This document shows, piece after piece, positions 35,659-45,617 of a stretch of 64,000 nt of DNA. The stretch lies in contig NZ_BCVQ01000001.1 in NCBI RefSeq assembly GCF_001591825.1, positions 1 to 64,000 on the forward strand. Direction: 5' to 3'. Each line of letters opens with the position of its first letter. Position 1 is the first letter of the stretch. Position numbers and translations under genes: made by a program. The notes below the pieces were generated by a model. The model searched no databases, had not been told where the DNA came from, and worked only from the letters and a program-made list of their open reading frames with translations. Source of the stretch: Rossellomorea vietnamensis NBRC 101237 (GTDB taxonomy: Bacteria > Bacillota > Bacilli > Bacillales > Bacillaceae_B).

Positions 35659-35721
35659 TTTTCGGGAAATCTTATTTGCACATCTATCAGTAGGTTAAGG
35701 AAATGAACTGTAAAATCAAAA

Positions 35722-35760
35722 AGGTGATAGCTTTGCTTTCGAAGAGCAAAGTTATCACCT
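35722..35760. terminator. Hairpin between the nuclease-helicase and BREX
   Basis: Arms AGGTGATAGCTTTGCTTTC and GAAGAGCAAAGTTATCACCT pair over 18 or more bases, with few mismatches. The T-run after it is poor, and an A-run precedes it, so it may work better on the minus strand. It separates two transcription units. Confidence 0.55.
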
Positions 35761-35909
35761 ATTATATTAATATAAACCAAACCGTTGCGAAAATTCATAT
35801 AGGTCATCTGTCATAAATTACTTTATAGAGTTTTCCCTTATCCATTTAAATGAATTAACTATTACTGTAAAATAGTTTAGTAGACCTATTGCATGAAGAG
35901 GTGTGAAAA

Positions 35910-36362
35910 ATGAACTTTAGTGAGCAATTAGAAACCCTTATTGAAGCTATAAAAGGACAAAGGCATCAATTCTTACTATTAAGTTTTCAAGCTAACAATA
36001 AATCAAAAATTATTGATACTCTTAAAGAAATAAGAGCAACTACATTTAACGTAAACTTGCTATTAGCTAATAAGCTAATAGAGTTACCTATTTCTAGAAG
36101 GAAAAGAGCAGTAAAGGACACACTTAGAGAAGCATTAAATGAAGTGGAGAACGAAGTAGTATACTTTGAGAGAATAGAGTATTTATTTGATGAAGAATTA
36201 AATCAAGATCCACTAAAACTTTTTGAGTATTTAAGTGGAAACAAAGTATTATTAATAAATTGGCCTGGTGATGTGAGGTGCAATGGGTTGAGTTATGCAA
36301 CGCCAGACCATCCAGAATATTATCAAGTTGATGGTTATCGAGACCATTTAATAGTTATATAG
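35910..36362 (+). CDS. brxF: BrxF, BREX type 3 P-loop-related protein
   Basis: The 150-residue product lies 15 bases before brxC, the place of brxF in type 3 BREX loci. It keeps an ATPase-like strand order with FLLLSFQANNKSKI, where the P-loop has lost its glycines and lysine pattern, and a late strand NKVLLINWPGDVRCNGL. BrxF is the gene that marks type 3 loci. GAGGTG precedes the ATG. Its role in defence is not known; a partner for BrxC is likely. Confidence 0.78.
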   Translation: MNFSEQLETLIEAIKGQRHQFLLLSFQANNKSKIIDTLKEIRATTFNVNLLLANKLIELPISRRKRAVKDTLREALNEVENEVVYFERIEYLFDEELNQDPLKLFEYLSGNKVLLINWPGDVRCNGLSYATPDHPEYYQVDGYRDHLIVI

Positions 36363-36377
36363 AAGGAGTGAAGAGAT

Positions 36378-39300
36378 ATGAAATATGGTGAGTTAATTCA
36401 GTTTGATCCAGTAGAAACAATTGTGCAATTAAAAGAAGCTTCTGATTTGGATAAGGCCTTTCAGTTAGTGGATACATACGTTATTTCTGATCGTATGGCA
36501 GAGGTCATCAACGATACAATTATTGAACAGCTCCAATTCGAGCGCCCAGCCGATAATAAGGGTTTATTGGTAGTTGGTAACTATGGAACTGGTAAATCTC
36601 ATTTAATGAGTGTCATTTCAACAATTGCTGAACTTGATAATTCTGCTCAACGAGTAAATCATCCGCAAGTATCAGAAAAGGCAAAAGAAATTCAAGGGAA
36701 ATTTAAAGTCCTCCGAACAGAATTAGACGGAATTCGCATGTCTTTGCAAGAGTTTGTTTATGAAGAGATAGCGGAATACTTACAATCAATTGGTGTTGAT
36801 TATGAGCTACCTGAAATTGAGAAAATTAGAAGTAACAAGGACGAATTATCTAAGATTATGGCTGCTTTTGAAGCTGAATATCCGGGGCAAGGTTTTCTGC
36901 TAATCATCGATGAGTTACTTGATTTCTTGCGTTCCAGAAAAGAACAGGAGTTAATGCTAGACCTTAACTTTCTACGTGCAATGGGAGAAGTATGTCGTAC
37001 ATCACGATTCCGTTTTATCACAGGTATTCAGGAAATGCTATTTGATAATCCGAAATTTGCATTTGTTGCCGAGCAATTAAATCGAGTGAAAGAACGTACT
37101 GAACAAGCGGTAATAGTTCGTGAAGACATTGAGTATGTCGTTTCGAGACGCTTGTTAAGAAAAGACGACAAACAGAAGGCTACAATTCGTGAGCACTTAC
37201 AAAAGTTTACTAACCTTTATGGAAAGCTTAATGAGCAACTAGAAAAGTATGTTGAGTTGTATCCAATTCATCCGGCTTATTTAGCAACATTTGAAAGAGT
37301 AACTGTTGCTGAGAAGCGTGTAATTTTAAAGACATTAAGCCGTGAAATGAGAAATTTGCTGAATGTAGAAGTTCCTAACGATCAGCCAGGGTTCATTTCC
37401 TATGACAGCTATTGGCCATATATTGAAGGAGATAAGGCACTTAAGTCTAATCCTAGTGTTAAGGAAGTAATGTCTAAAGCTTCTACCTTACTAGACAGAA
37501 TAGATAACGCGTTTACTCGTCCAACCTATCGTCCCATGGCAAGGCGTATTGTACAAGCATTATCTGTATTCCGTCTTACAACAGATAATATTTTCTCTAA
37601 AGTTGGGGTTACGGCAGACGAGTTGAGAGATCAATTGTTTTTGCATGCTCAATTACCAGAGGAAGACTCAGAGTTCCTACGTAGTACAATTGAATCGGTT
37701 TTAAAAGAGATTCTTAAAACAGTTAGTTACCAGTACATCTCGGTAAATCAAGAAAATGGTCAATATTATCTGGACTTACAAAAGGATATCGATGTGGATA
37801 GCTTGATCGAACAAAAAGCTGAGGTATTAAGTAATGATCAATTAGATCGGTATTATTTTGAGCTTCTAGCATTAGCAACAGAGACTACTTCAAGCACTTA
37901 TAAAACCGGTTACCGCATTTGGCAGCACGAACTTCCTTGGTACGATCGAAAGGTAACACGTCCGGGATACTTATTTTTTGGAGCACCTAATGAACGATCG
38001 ACAGCACAGCCAGAACGTGATTTCTATATCTATATGCTACCTGCTTTTGAGAAAAAGACATTTAAAGATGAACAAAATCCTGATGAAGTATTTTTTGTTC
38101 TCGATACAAAGGACGAAGAATTTTACCGATTCATGAGTTTGTATGCTGGTGCTAAAGAGATGGCTATCTCTGCTTCAAGTGGTTCACGAAATTTATATGA
38201 AGACAAAGCTAGCGAATACTTAAAGAAGCTAACCGCTTGGATGAAAGTGAATATGCCTACTGCATATAAAATGACATACAAAGGAGAAACAAAAAAGATT
38301 GCGGAATGGAGCTTCTCCGCACAATCTAATGAAACTATTCGGGAAATTATAGATGCAGCTTCGGATGATTGCTTAACATCTTGGTTTGATGAGAAATACC
38401 CGGACTATCCTACATTCCGAAATGTAAAGACACCTATTACACGAGAAAGTATGAGAACAACCTATATTCCTGAGGCTTTACGTAATATTAAAAAGCCTAC
38501 GACTAAAAATGGAATTACTATTTTGGACGGTCTGGTACTACTAGATGAAAATAATAGATTGAACGTTCGAAAATCCGGTTATGCAAGATGGGTATTAGAA
38601 CGACTAGAATCAAAGTCTGAAGGCCAAGTTGTTAATGCTTCTGAACTGCTTGATATCATTCAAACTTATAACAAAAATGAAGAAGTAAAACGTACAACAA
38701 ACTTTAATCTAGAGCCTGAGTTATTTTCTGTGCTTCTTGCTGCATTAGTATTTAGTGGTGATATTGTAATCACGATAAATAATGTCACTTATGATGGCAT
38801 GAAGTTTGATGAATTAATAAAACTATCTGCAGAGCAAATTGCAGATTTCACTCATATAAAGAAACCAAGTGACCTGCCTTTAGCTGCTCTTGGAGAGCTC
38901 TTTGATCTGTTTGAAATAGGTAGAGGATTATTGCAAACAAATGCTTTACAAACTGCAGTAGGGCAATTAAATAAAGAATCAAGAACACTTCTCGATCAAG
39001 TTGTACGTTTAGAGCATGAAATTAAAGACGGTATCCCAATTTGGGAGGGTACCCTATTTAATGTAGATCAAGTTAGTGAACTAAGAGATGAGCTAGGGAT
39101 GTTGAAAACATTCTTAAATGATCTACAAATTTATGATACTGCTGCTAAGCTTAAAAATTTCAAGTTTACCGTTGAGCAAGTAAAAGACCAAGCAGAGCGC
39201 ATCAAACTGTCCAATAAACTTATGGATCAGAAAAAGCTTGCATTGGAACTGTCGCAAGAAGCAGCGTATCTTGTGAATGCTCAGAACCATCTACCAACCT

Positions 39301-40058
39301 CATATGATTGGCATACCAAAGTAGAAGGTGCATTAGAAGACCTGCTTCATGCTTTAAGAAAAAATGACGATTGTCAAATAGAACGGAATGAACTGAAGAA
39401 ATTAAAAGGTGAATATCAAACCATTTATTTAAGTTTGCATGATAAGTCTAGACTGAATGCTACTGAAGAAAATAAAAGAAATGCTTTACTAAGTGACGGT
39501 AGATTAGATGCTTTAAGAAAACTTTCTAGCATTGAATTATTATCAGCTCAAGCAATTGAACGCTGGCAAGAAGATATAAATAAGAAAAAAGCATGCTGGA
39601 ATCTCACGAAAGAAAAACTTGAACACTCACCAATTTGTACAGACTGTCGTTATCGTCCAAAAGATGAGTCGTTTGTTCAAAGTAAAACGTTAGAAGAACT
39701 AGACCAAGACTTAGAAGCACTTCTTATAACCTGGACGGAAACTCTATTAACTAACTTTAACGATTCAGAAATTAAAAGTAACATTAAGTATTTGCGAGAA
39801 GAACACAAATTGCTTATCGAAGAGTTCATTAGTAGAAAAGAGATTTCTCTTCCAGTTAACTTAAAGCTTATTGATGCCATTAATGAATTGTTACAAGGTA
39901 TAGAAAAAGTTTCTATTTCTGTTAATGATTTAGAGCTCATGATGAATAATGGAAATCCACTTACAATTGATGAATTAAAAAGGAGATTCGATCTCCTATT
40001 AAGAGAAAAAGTAGGAGCTCATCCAAAAGGAAATGTACGAGTACTATTAAATAAATAG
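36378..40058 (+). CDS. brxC: BrxC ATPase (DUF6079-type), BREX type 3
   Basis: The 1226-residue product has Walker A GNYGTGKS (67-74), Walker B LLIIDE (174-179), then FRFITGIQEMLFD (sensor region). The long C-terminal part is helical with coiled stretches (about 850-1060) and a late CTDC pair (about 1087-1090). The length and layout match BrxC/PglY ATPases, which are needed for both methylation and defence. The ribosome binding site AGAAGGAG overlaps the end of brxF, and pglX follows 11 bases downstream, so these genes form one transcript. Confidence 0.88.
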   Translation: MKYGELIQFDPVETIVQLKEASDLDKAFQLVDTYVISDRMAEVINDTIIEQLQFERPADNKGLLVVGNYGTGKSHLMSVISTIAELDNSAQRVNHPQVSEKAKEIQGKFKVLRTELDGIRMSLQEFVYEEIAEYLQSIGVDYELPEIEKIRSNKDELSKIMAAFEAEYPGQGFLLIIDELLDFLRSRKEQELMLDLNFLRAMGEVCRTSRFRFITGIQEMLFDNPKFAFVAEQLNRVKERTEQAVIVREDIEYVVSRRLLRKDDKQKATIREHLQKFTNLYGKLNEQLEKYVELYPIHPAYLATFERVTVAEKRVILKTLSREMRNLLNVEVPNDQPGFISYDSYWPYIEGDKALKSNPSVKEVMSKASTLLDRIDNAFTRPTYRPMARRIVQALSVFRLTTDNIFSKVGVTADELRDQLFLHAQLPEEDSEFLRSTIESVLKEILKTVSYQYISVNQENGQYYLDLQKDIDVDSLIEQKAEVLSNDQLDRYYFELLALATETTSSTYKTGYRIWQHELPWYDRKVTRPGYLFFGAPNERSTAQPERDFYIYMLPAFEKKTFKDEQNPDEVFFVLDTKDEEFYRFMSLYAGAKEMAISASSGSRNLYEDKASEYLKKLTAWMKVNMPTAYKMTYKGETKKIAEWSFSAQSNETIREIIDAASDDCLTSWFDEKYPDYPTFRNVKTPITRESMRTTYIPEALRNIKKPTTKNGITILDGLVLLDENNRLNVRKSGYARWVLERLESKSEGQVVNASELLDIIQTYNKNEEVKRTTNFNLEPELFSVLLAALVFSGDIVITINNVTYDGMKFDELIKLSAEQIADFTHIKKPSDLPLAALGELFDLFEIGRGLLQTNALQTAVGQLNKESRTLLDQVVRLEHEIKDGIPIWEGTLFNVDQVSELRDELGMLKTFLNDLQIYDTAAKLKNFKFTVEQVKDQAERIKLSNKLMDQKKLALELSQEAAYLVNAQNHLPTSYDWHTKVEGALEDLLHALRKNDDCQIERNELKKLKGEYQTIYLSLHDKSRLNATEENKRNALLSDGRLDALRKLSSIELLSAQAIERWQEDINKKKACWNLTKEKLEHSPICTDCRYRPKDESFVQSKTLEELDQDLEALLITWTETLLTNFNDSEIKSNIKYLREEHKLLIEEFISRKEISLPVNLKLIDAINELLQGIEKVSISVNDLELMMNNGNPLTIDELKRRFDLLLREKVGAHPKGNVRVLLNK

Positions 40059-40069
40059 GAGGGAAACGT

Positions 40070-42850
40070 GTGTCAAATAATGTAGAACAAACATCATTAT
40101 TTAATAAAATAAATTCAGACAATGAAGAAGTTACATGTCTTGGTATTACTTTTAAAAATGACAATGAACGACGGGATTACTTTCGTAATGAACTAAGAAA
40201 AAAGTTACCAGAGTTAAAAAAATTAGAAGGATTCCCAATAGCTGAGGATGAAGAAATTATTTCTTTGTCCAACCCTCCATACTATACAGCTTGTCCTAAT
40301 CCTTGGATTAATGATTTTATTTCAAATTGGAATATGGAAAATAAGCAAAGAGAAAATAAAGAGTATAAAAGAGAACCATATACTGCAGATATTTCAGAAG
40401 GAAAAACAGACCCAGTTTATAATGCTCATAGTTACCATACAAAAGTACCCCATAAAGCAATTATGAGGTATATTTTGCACTATACTAGTCCTAACGATGT
40501 AATATTAGATGGTTTTTCTGGAACAGGAATGACAGGTGTTGCTAGTCAAATGTGTGGTGACAGAGAAACTATAAAGAAACTAGGATATTTAATTGATGAT
40601 AATGGAAATATTTTTGACGAAAATAATAATAAGTTTTCCGAACTTGGTTCAAGAAATACTGTATTAAATGACTTATCTCCATTAGCTACTTTCCTAGCAT
40701 ATAATTACAATACTCCATTAGATACAGAGCAATTTGAATTAGAAGCAAAAGGAATTTTAGGACGTGTTGAGAATAAGATGGGATGGATGTATGAAACAGA
40801 CCATAATGGAAGCAAGGGCAGAATAAATTACGTTGTATGGTCTGATATTTTTAATTGTCCAGAATGTTCACATGAAATTTGTTTTTATAGTGAATGTGTA
40901 AATCAGAAAGATGGAAAAGTAAAGGAAAGTTTCCAATGTCCAGGTTGTAGTAAAGAATTAAATAAGAAAAGTTTAGAGCGCTCAATTGATTTTAAGTACG
41001 ATGCATCGATTGACCAATCTGTTGGACAAACAAAACGTATCCCAGTATTAATTAATTATAGTTTTGATAACAATACCTATGAAAAAGAACCTGATGAAAA
41101 TGATATTAAGATAATAAATGAAATAGATAAGTTAGAATCCTCCGACTGGTACCCTACAAATCCAATGATGAACAAGGGTGAGAAGTGGGGAGATACATGG
41201 AGAGCAGGTTATCATACCGGAGTTACTAATGTACATCACTTTTATACAAAGCGTAATCTAGTAATTTTATCAGCTATTTTATCGGAAATTGAGAAAAATG
41301 AGCATAGAGATGCGCTTAAATTACTTTTTAGTAGTCACTTGATTAACATGTCTCTACTAAATAGATATAGACCAGGTGTCTCGTTTCCCTATAATCCTCT
41401 TAGTGGGACATTGTATATTGGTTCTCAAATATCTGAGGCAAATATTTTTGATGCATATAAAAATAAAATAAATAGGATTGTTAAAGCATTTTATATGCAA
41501 GATAAAAAAAGTATTATTGGTTGTTCATCATTAACATCTCTTGAGCTAGAAGAGAATTCTATAGACTATATATTTACTGACCCTCCTTTTGGGGAAAATA
41601 TTATGTACTCAGAGTTAAGTTTTATTTGGGAATCTTGGCTGAGATTACAAACCAATAATAAAAAGGAAGCAATTATTAGTAAAAGCCAACATAAAGAACT
41701 GTCATCTTATCAAAAACTAATGGAAGAATGCTTTAAAGTATATTACCGTTGTCTAAAACCGAACAGGTGGATAACTATAGAATTTAGTAATTCAAGGGCA
41801 AGTGTGTGGAATGCAATTCAAGAAGCAGCACAAAAAGCAGGTTTTATTATTGCAAATGTTTCGGTGCTTGATAAGAAACAAGGAAGCTTTAAAGCCGTGA
41901 CTTCAACAATTGCCGTTAAACAAGATTTAGTAATCTCTGCGTATAAGCCATCAAATGAAATGGTAGAGCAAATTAAAAAACATACAGATTCCGAAAACTC
42001 AGTATGGAATTTTATTGATAACCATTTAGAACAATTACCTATATTAATTAGTGAAAATAGTTCTGGTCAATTGGTATTAGAACGGACTCCTAGAATTTTA
42101 TTTGACAGAATGGTAGCATACCACGTTCAAAATGGTTTTCCTGTACCAATCTCTTCAGGAGAATTCCAGGCGAAAGTTTCAGAGAAGTATCCTTTCAGAG
42201 ACGGGATGATTTTCTTAGAAAAACAAGTAGCATTGTATGATAAGAAGAGAGCTTTAGTAAATAATCTTAATCAGTTAAGTCTGTTTGTATCAGATGAAAA
42301 TAGCGCAATCGAGTGGCTCCGTCAGCAATTAACAAATAAGCCTCAATCAAGGCAAGATATACACCCTAATTATATGAAGGAAATTCAACACATCGCTAAA
42401 CATGAGCTTTTACCTGAACTAGATTCATTGTTAGAACAGAACTTTTTAATATATGAAGGTAAAGAAGAAGTACCAAGTCAGATTCACGGTTATTTGAGCT
42501 CAAATTATAAGGATCTTCGTGGACTACAGAAGACTGATTCGAAATTAAAAGAAAAGGCTAAGAATCGTTGGTATGTTCCAGATCCTAATAAACAGGCTGA
42601 CTTAGAGAAATTACGTGAAAAATCATTGTTGCGTGAGTTTGAAAGTTATAAGGCAGAAATTGAAGGTAACAAGAAAAAGCTTAAACAATTCCGAACTGAA
42701 GCAATTCGTACAGGATTTAAAAAAGCATGGAGCGAAAAAGATTACCAAACTATTGTTAAAATTGGTGATAGACTCCCAGAGAAAGTATTGCAAGAAGACG
42801 ATAAACTGTTAATGTACTTTGACAATGCACAAATTCGATTAGGAGTCTAA
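40070..42850 (+). CDS. pglXI: PglX-type adenine DNA methyltransferase, BREX type 3
   Basis: The 926-residue product is a DUF1156-like methyltransferase. Motif I is DGFSGTGMTG (about 147-156), motif IV is TDPPFGENIMY (about 503), and a zinc ribbon with CPEC...CPGC lies between them (about 263-303). The C-terminal 300 residues are helical and probably bind target DNA. It starts at GTG with AGGAGGG upstream. It would place the host mark (N6-methyladenine) that BREX uses to tell self from phage; the recognised site cannot be read from sequence. It ends 18 bases before pglZ. Confidence 0.87.
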   Translation: MSNNVEQTSLFNKINSDNEEVTCLGITFKNDNERRDYFRNELRKKLPELKKLEGFPIAEDEEIISLSNPPYYTACPNPWINDFISNWNMENKQRENKEYKREPYTADISEGKTDPVYNAHSYHTKVPHKAIMRYILHYTSPNDVILDGFSGTGMTGVASQMCGDRETIKKLGYLIDDNGNIFDENNNKFSELGSRNTVLNDLSPLATFLAYNYNTPLDTEQFELEAKGILGRVENKMGWMYETDHNGSKGRINYVVWSDIFNCPECSHEICFYSECVNQKDGKVKESFQCPGCSKELNKKSLERSIDFKYDASIDQSVGQTKRIPVLINYSFDNNTYEKEPDENDIKIINEIDKLESSDWYPTNPMMNKGEKWGDTWRAGYHTGVTNVHHFYTKRNLVILSAILSEIEKNEHRDALKLLFSSHLINMSLLNRYRPGVSFPYNPLSGTLYIGSQISEANIFDAYKNKINRIVKAFYMQDKKSIIGCSSLTSLELEENSIDYIFTDPPFGENIMYSELSFIWESWLRLQTNNKKEAIISKSQHKELSSYQKLMEECFKVYYRCLKPNRWITIEFSNSRASVWNAIQEAAQKAGFIIANVSVLDKKQGSFKAVTSTIAVKQDLVISAYKPSNEMVEQIKKHTDSENSVWNFIDNHLEQLPILISENSSGQLVLERTPRILFDRMVAYHVQNGFPVPISSGEFQAKVSEKYPFRDGMIFLEKQVALYDKKRALVNNLNQLSLFVSDENSAIEWLRQQLTNKPQSRQDIHPNYMKEIQHIAKHELLPELDSLLEQNFLIYEGKEEVPSQIHGYLSSNYKDLRGLQKTDSKLKEKAKNRWYVPDPNKQADLEKLREKSLLREFESYKAEIEGNKKKLKQFRTEAIRTGFKKAWSEKDYQTIVKIGDRLPEKVLQEDDKLLMYFDNAQIRLGV

Positions 42851-42868
42851 GACAGGGGTTGGGTTTAT

Positions 42869-44761
42869 ATGAATGGTTGGCGTAAACAAATTATTGATCG
42901 GCTTCCTTATTCTTATCACTCAGCGATTTTTCTAAAAGATGTGGATAATTTATTATCAGATGAAGATATTATCCTGTTTTTGCAGAAGGAGAATATTTCT
43001 CTTGTTCAAGTTGATGATCGTGCTGAATTGAGAAGAATATATGAAGGTAATCAAGATTATGAAAAAGGGAAATGGATTTACCGTGTTACCGGTAATAAAG
43101 AATTTACATTTCCGTTTGATATGCTACAACAAGGATATTATGTAGAATTAAATATTCAGGATATTATGCCATTCTTTTCAGCCCAAATTATACGACAACT
43201 AGATTCTGAAGTGTTAGATGCCTTGTATGCTGTTTCTCCACAGCAGCAAGGCTCTCTTTCTAATAAGGACACTTGTAACTTTATATTAAAGCGCGTATAT
43301 AAGCTTGCTTATGATTTGGTTGAAACAGAAGAGGAATGGATGGATTTGCTTATAAAGATACATGAGAGTAGATACCCATTAGCTCCTATTTTAAAGGACT
43401 ATATAAAAGAGACAATTGAGAGAAAAGGAATTTCAAGCGATAAATTAACACTTATTGAAAGTAAAGGATTTTTTTATCAGTATCTACAGGGTCAATGGGA
43501 AGAATTCGTTAAGCAAAATATAAATAATGATATTTCGGTTAAAGATGGCTATATAGATACATATCATAAGGAACATTTTCTGCATTCAGAGCATATTCAA
43601 AGAGCTATTCAGCATCTATTCATTGAGGGAAGATTACAAGCAGTTGAAATAGATGTTGAGAGGAACATTCCGTTATGGGCACAAAACGGAGTGAAGCAGA
43701 GGTCGTATAATCCTTTTAAAGACATCCAGTATCTTGTTGATAAGGTTGATTCGAATTTATCAATTGAAAGAAAACATCATAAAGACTGGATAGAAATCAT
43801 AGACACATTTAGTCAGATAAGGGACTTACAACTTAATTACAATACGGAAAAAGAAATAGTGAACTCGTTAACTAGTCAGGTAGACGCACAATTTAAAGAA
43901 TGGATGTTAACTGACTACAAAGCATTAGCAGGTCTATCACCATATATTAAGCCAGCTATGGTACATCATATCCTACCTCACCTTCAATTGAAGGATGAAA
44001 AGAAACAGGCATTAATTATAATGGACGGGATGAGTTTTATTCAATGGAAACAAATTAAGCGTGCATTAGAGGCACACTTTACATTTGAGGAATATGGAGT
44101 CTTTGCTTGGGTACCAACTATTACAGAAATAAGTCGAATGTCTATCTTTCAAGCGACTATTCCTAGATTACAAGAATCAATCAGAGAAGAAAAAGCGTGG
44201 AAGCAGTTCTGGAATAAAGAGTCTATCTCTGATATGCATATCACTTTTGAAAACCTCCTTGCACAAGGAGGTTTCAATTCAAAAGAACTTTCAGCAATAG
44301 AAAGAAGTAATAACAAAAAGGCTGCAATTATCTTGAGAAATATAGATAAGCTTACACATAGTGCTATCCAAGGATTAGAAGGAATGTATGCGGAAATAGA
44401 TGTATGGTTAAAGACCAACTATCTTCAAGATCTTCTGCGTCATCTAAAAGAATCAGGATATTCTACGTATATTACATCAGATCATGGAAATAAAGAGAGT
44501 GTAGGGATTGGAAAAGTAAAACAAGGATCTCTAGTTGAAACCAAAGGGGAACGTGCTAGAATATATTCAGACCCTGTTTTTAGAGATGATGCGGCAACAC
44601 AATATTCTTCAGTAAAATGGCCCAATTATGGTTTCTCTGATGATCGACATTTTCTAGTCGCTGAAAGTGGGGAAGCATTTGTAACAAAAGGTCAGCATAT
44701 CGTTAGTCATGGTGGTATCAGTATTGAAGAAGTGATTGTCCCGTTTATTAAGGTCTATTAA
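42869..44761 (+). CDS. pglZ: PglZ, BREX alkaline-phosphatase-fold protein
   Basis: The 630-residue product carries the PglZ metal motifs: LIIMDGMSFIQW (about 382-393), YITSDHGNKES (about 534-544) and QHIVSHGGISIEEVIVPF at the end. Asp and His in these segments match the alkaline-phosphatase superfamily core. PglZ is found in every BREX type. The start is ATG with GGGGTTGGG upstream. It is followed after 19 bases by the BrxA-like gene. Confidence 0.9.
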   Translation: MNGWRKQIIDRLPYSYHSAIFLKDVDNLLSDEDIILFLQKENISLVQVDDRAELRRIYEGNQDYEKGKWIYRVTGNKEFTFPFDMLQQGYYVELNIQDIMPFFSAQIIRQLDSEVLDALYAVSPQQQGSLSNKDTCNFILKRVYKLAYDLVETEEEWMDLLIKIHESRYPLAPILKDYIKETIERKGISSDKLTLIESKGFFYQYLQGQWEEFVKQNINNDISVKDGYIDTYHKEHFLHSEHIQRAIQHLFIEGRLQAVEIDVERNIPLWAQNGVKQRSYNPFKDIQYLVDKVDSNLSIERKHHKDWIEIIDTFSQIRDLQLNYNTEKEIVNSLTSQVDAQFKEWMLTDYKALAGLSPYIKPAMVHHILPHLQLKDEKKQALIIMDGMSFIQWKQIKRALEAHFTFEEYGVFAWVPTITEISRMSIFQATIPRLQESIREEKAWKQFWNKESISDMHITFENLLAQGGFNSKELSAIERSNNKKAAIILRNIDKLTHSAIQGLEGMYAEIDVWLKTNYLQDLLRHLKESGYSTYITSDHGNKESVGIGKVKQGSLVETKGERARIYSDPVFRDDAATQYSSVKWPNYGFSDDRHFLVAESGEAFVTKGQHIVSHGGISIEEVIVPFIKVY

Positions 44762-44780
44762 TGATAGAGGATTGATAAAT

Positions 44781-45497
44781 ATGAAAAAAGCTGTTGGATT
44801 TGATCAAAAAATTCTCCTTCATCAGTTAGATTTTATGGCTAGAGAGATTCCAAGAAGCGAAACTAGACAAGAACTATACGAAAAAGCGGATGAATTTTTA
44901 ACTGCTGATATTGCAGGATATAAGTCTCGAATGAATGCCCGAACCATCCTATTTAAGATTTGGTATCTTGTTGACGTTGACTATAAACATTTACAGCAAG
45001 AAGCTCTTCGATTAATGGATGAGGTATCACACAAAGAAAGAATTGTTATCCATTGGGGTATGACAATGCTAGCATATCCATTTTTTAAAGATTTAATTAA
45101 TGAGATGGGTATGTTGTTTAAACTTCAACAAGAAGTGTCATCTGATCAGATTTCACGTAAGATAAAGGCACTGTATGGAGACCGAAGAAGAGTAGAAGTG
45201 TCAATTAGTGCCTCATTAACAAGTCTGAGGGCATGGGGAGTTATTGTAACAGAAAAAAGAAACATGCAAGAAATTACGAAAGAAAAGATTTCTATTCAAT
45301 CTAATGCCTTAAAGCAATGGATAGCAGAAGTTTTGATTCATGTTTTAGGTGTTGATGCTTTGCCGATCGAATATTATAGGAACAATTCACTGTTGTTCCC
45401 TTTTAACTTAGACTTATCAACAGATGATCTTGAGAAACAACGTTTTAATGTAATTAGACAAGGTGTAGACATGAGGATGGTAGGTCTACAGAAATAA
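44781..45497 (+). CDS. brxA: BrxA-like protein, last gene of the BREX core transcript
   Basis: The 238-residue product is assigned to BrxA (DUF1819) mainly by its place after pglZ in a type 3 locus and by its pattern: an N-terminal winged-helix-like part, the middle HWGMTMLAYPFFKDLINEMG, and KIKALYGDRRRVEVSI followed by SLRAWGVIV. BrxA of type 1 binds DNA. I use ATG 44781 (AGAGG before it); the longer reading starts inside pglZ. A clear terminator follows, so it ends the brxF-brxA transcript. Confidence 0.6.
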   Translation: MKKAVGFDQKILLHQLDFMAREIPRSETRQELYEKADEFLTADIAGYKSRMNARTILFKIWYLVDVDYKHLQQEALRLMDEVSHKERIVIHWGMTMLAYPFFKDLINEMGMLFKLQQEVSSDQISRKIKALYGDRRRVEVSISASLTSLRAWGVIVTEKRNMQEITKEKISIQSNALKQWIAEVLIHVLGVDALPIEYYRNNSLLFPFNLDLSTDDLEKQRFNVIRQGVDMRMVGLQK

Positions 45498-45517
45498 ATA
45501 TAATGTCACGCAAATCT

Positions 45518-45550
45518 AGACCTTTTACTTCACATAAAAGGTCTTTTTTT
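45518..45550 (+). terminator. Terminator inside the BREX locus
   Basis: AGACCTTTTA and TAAAAGGTCT pair and are followed by TTTTTT. It splits the locus into brxF-brxA and brxHII onward. Confidence 0.85.
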
Positions 45551-45617
45551 GTCGAAAAACACAATAAACTGGTGTCTTTTAATATAATTATAGAAAACGA
45601 GATAGTAAGGTGGTTTT